This document shows positions 5,236 to 6,108 of a stretch of 6,108 bases of DNA, in pieces. The first letter of the stretch is position 1. Each line of letters begins with the position of its first letter. The position numbers and the translations under genes are program-made. This DNA comes from a bacterium (GTDB lineage Bacteria; Zixibacteria; MSB-5A5; GN15; FEB-12). The notes beneath the pieces are model-generated. The model saw only the letters and a list, made by a program, of their open reading frames with translations. It was not told the origin of the DNA and ran no database searches. The stretch spans positions 1 to 6,108 of the forward strand of contig DAOVOW010000132.1 of the NCBI GenBank assembly GCA_030629485.1. The letters are read 5' to 3'.

Positions 5236-6108
5236 ATGGAATATCGCATTGAAACAGACACTATGGGGGAAATGAAAGTACCCGCTGACAGGTATTATGG
5301 CTGCCAAACGGCTCGATCACTGACCAACTTCCGCATCGGCACCGAGACGATGCCACGCGAGATCATCCGAGCCATGGGCATCCTCAAGAAGGCTGCCTGC
5401 CTGGTCAATATGGATTTGGGAAAGATGCCCAAAGACAAAGGCGACCTGATTGTCAAAGCGGCTGACGAAGTGATCGACGGAAAACTCGATGACCATTTCC
5501 CGCTGGTCGTCTGGCAGACCGGCTCGGGAACCCAGAGCAACATGAACTCCAACGAAGTGATCTCCAACCGCGCGATCGAACTGGCCGGCGGTAAGCTTGG
5601 AAGCAAGGACCCGGTTCATCCCAACGACCATGTCAACATGGGACAATCGTCAAACGATACCTTCCCGACCGCCATGCACATCGCCGCCGTCGAGGAGATC
5701 CATCGCCGCTTGATCCCAATGATCACCCAACTGCGCGACACGCTGGCGAAGAAGTCCGACGCCTTCAAGGATATCATCAAAATCGGTCGCACTCATCTGA
5801 TGGACGCCACGCCGTTGACCCTGGGGCAGGAATTCTCAGGCTACGCCGCCGCTCTTAGCCTTGGACTCGAACGGATCGATGACTGTCTCAAACGGCTCTA
5901 CCCGCTAGCTCTGGGCGGCACCGCCGTCGGTACCGGACTGAATGCGCATCCGGAATTTGCCGAGCGGTCGGCCAAGGCAATCGCTGAAATCACCGGCAAG
6001 CGGTTCGTCACGGCGCCCAACAAGTTCGAGTCGCTGGCGACGCATGGTGCTATCGTGGAGGCAACCGGTTTCATGAAGACGCTGGCTTGTTCGCTGATGA
6101 AAATCGCC
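5236..6108 (+). CDS. fumC: Class II fumarate hydratase (FumC), 3' end outside the window
   Basis: The iron-independent fumarase interconverts fumarate and L-malate in the TCA cycle; the family is a cytosolic homotetramer. The 291 visible residues are the first three fifths of the usual ~465. Landmarks: [16 protein letters not shown] with T95 and S97-N104 in the substrate site, [22 protein letters not shown], and [20 protein letters not shown] with catalytic-site H187 (H188 in E. coli FumC). The GSSxMPxKxNP signature loop must lie beyond the window. The fumarase-type TGSGTQ and [12 protein letters not shown] motifs argue against aspartate ammonia-lyase, which has GGAGTSTNMN and QSTNDVYPTA. Glutamine at the usual THLQDA position is Met here (M189). 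The start is well supported: GGAGGA (5227-5232) precedes ATG 5236, a typical FumC N-terminus ([20 protein letters not shown]). It is divergent from the antiporter gene. The frame is uninterrupted to the window edge. Confidence 0.96.
   Translation, partial: MEYRIETDTMGEMKVPADRYYGCQTARSLTNFRIGTETMPREIIRAMGILKKAACLVNMDLGKMPKDKGDLIVKAADEVIDGKLDDHFPLVVWQTGSGTQSNMNSNEVISNRAIELAGGKLGSKDPVHPNDHVNMGQSSNDTFPTAMHIAAVEEIHRRLIPMITQLRDTLAKKSDAFKDIIKIGRTHLMDATPLTLGQEFSGYAAALSLGLERIDDCLKRLYPLALGGTAVGTGLNAHPEFAERSAKAIAEITGKRFVTAPNKFESLATHGAIVEATGFMKTLACSLMKIA

Noticed and set aside
5005..5307. Minus-strand 100-codon frame across the antiporter-fumC spacer
   Set aside because: It covers the fumC start and the spacer, has low-complexity, Cys/Arg-rich composition and no family resemblance. 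Only the short leader inside this region was kept as a weak idea.
5295..5646. Two minus-strand frames of just over 100 codons opposite fumC
   Set aside because: Antisense shadows of conserved fumarase codons.
5236..6108. Aspartate ammonia-lyase as an alternative to fumarase
   Set aside because: The motifs [25 protein letters not shown] and [16 protein letters not shown] are the fumarase versions.
1..6108. Mobile elements, CRISPR arrays, tRNA or rRNA genes, defence or toxin-antitoxin genes
   Set aside because: No transposase, regular repeats, tRNA-like cloverleaf or rRNA sequence, and no paired small toxin and antitoxin genes were seen on either strand.

Overview
The window reads as an ordinary bacterial chromosomal segment of moderately high GC content. 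It holds six protein genes and no RNA genes, mobile elements, CRISPR arrays or phage genes. The organism is a Gram-negative-like bacterium. The lysyl-tRNA synthetase motif-2 region (EFCKDFRNEGIDRLHNPEF) resembles versions I associate with the Bacteroidetes/FCB side of the tree more than the proteobacterial form. A PilM-like protein also fits a type IV pilus-bearing lineage. An FCB-group or candidate-phylum bacterium (Zixibacteria-like) is my best guess, but it is inference from motifs only.

Left part, plus strand: the window opens inside the 3' end of a PilM-like type IV pilus assembly gene (to 407). It is followed by coaD (coenzyme A biosynthesis, 462-980) and lysS (class II lysyl-tRNA synthetase, 1075-2667). 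All three point the same way with short gaps and no obvious terminator between them, so cotranscription is possible. After lysS comes a 186-bp spacer with a bulged hairpin and two tiny overlapping reading frames, one with a strong Shine-Dalgarno sequence. Then follows a small single-RRM RNA-binding protein (2854-3117). A strong 15-bp hairpin (3137-3169) ends this block.

Right part: a monovalent cation:proton antiporter of the CPA2 (KefB/KefC-like) family lies on the minus strand (3270-4973). It converges on the RRM gene, and the two probably share the hairpin terminator. The antiporter diverges from a class II fumarase gene (fumC, 5236 to the window end, truncated). The divergent spacer of about 260 bp holds candidate promoters facing both ways that share one TATA-like core. 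It also holds a perfect Shine-Dalgarno-like octamer on the minus strand far from any good start codon, and a 6-bp hairpin that touches the fumC ribosome binding site.

The genes do not form one pathway. They cover pilus assembly, CoA synthesis, tRNA charging, RNA binding, ion homeostasis and the TCA cycle. I see no evidence of an undescribed multi-gene system. The points worth a second look are small: leader peptides or hairpins in front of the RRM gene, fumC and the antiporter, a bridging frame between coaD and lysS, and a degenerate nucleotide-binding motif in the PilM-like protein.
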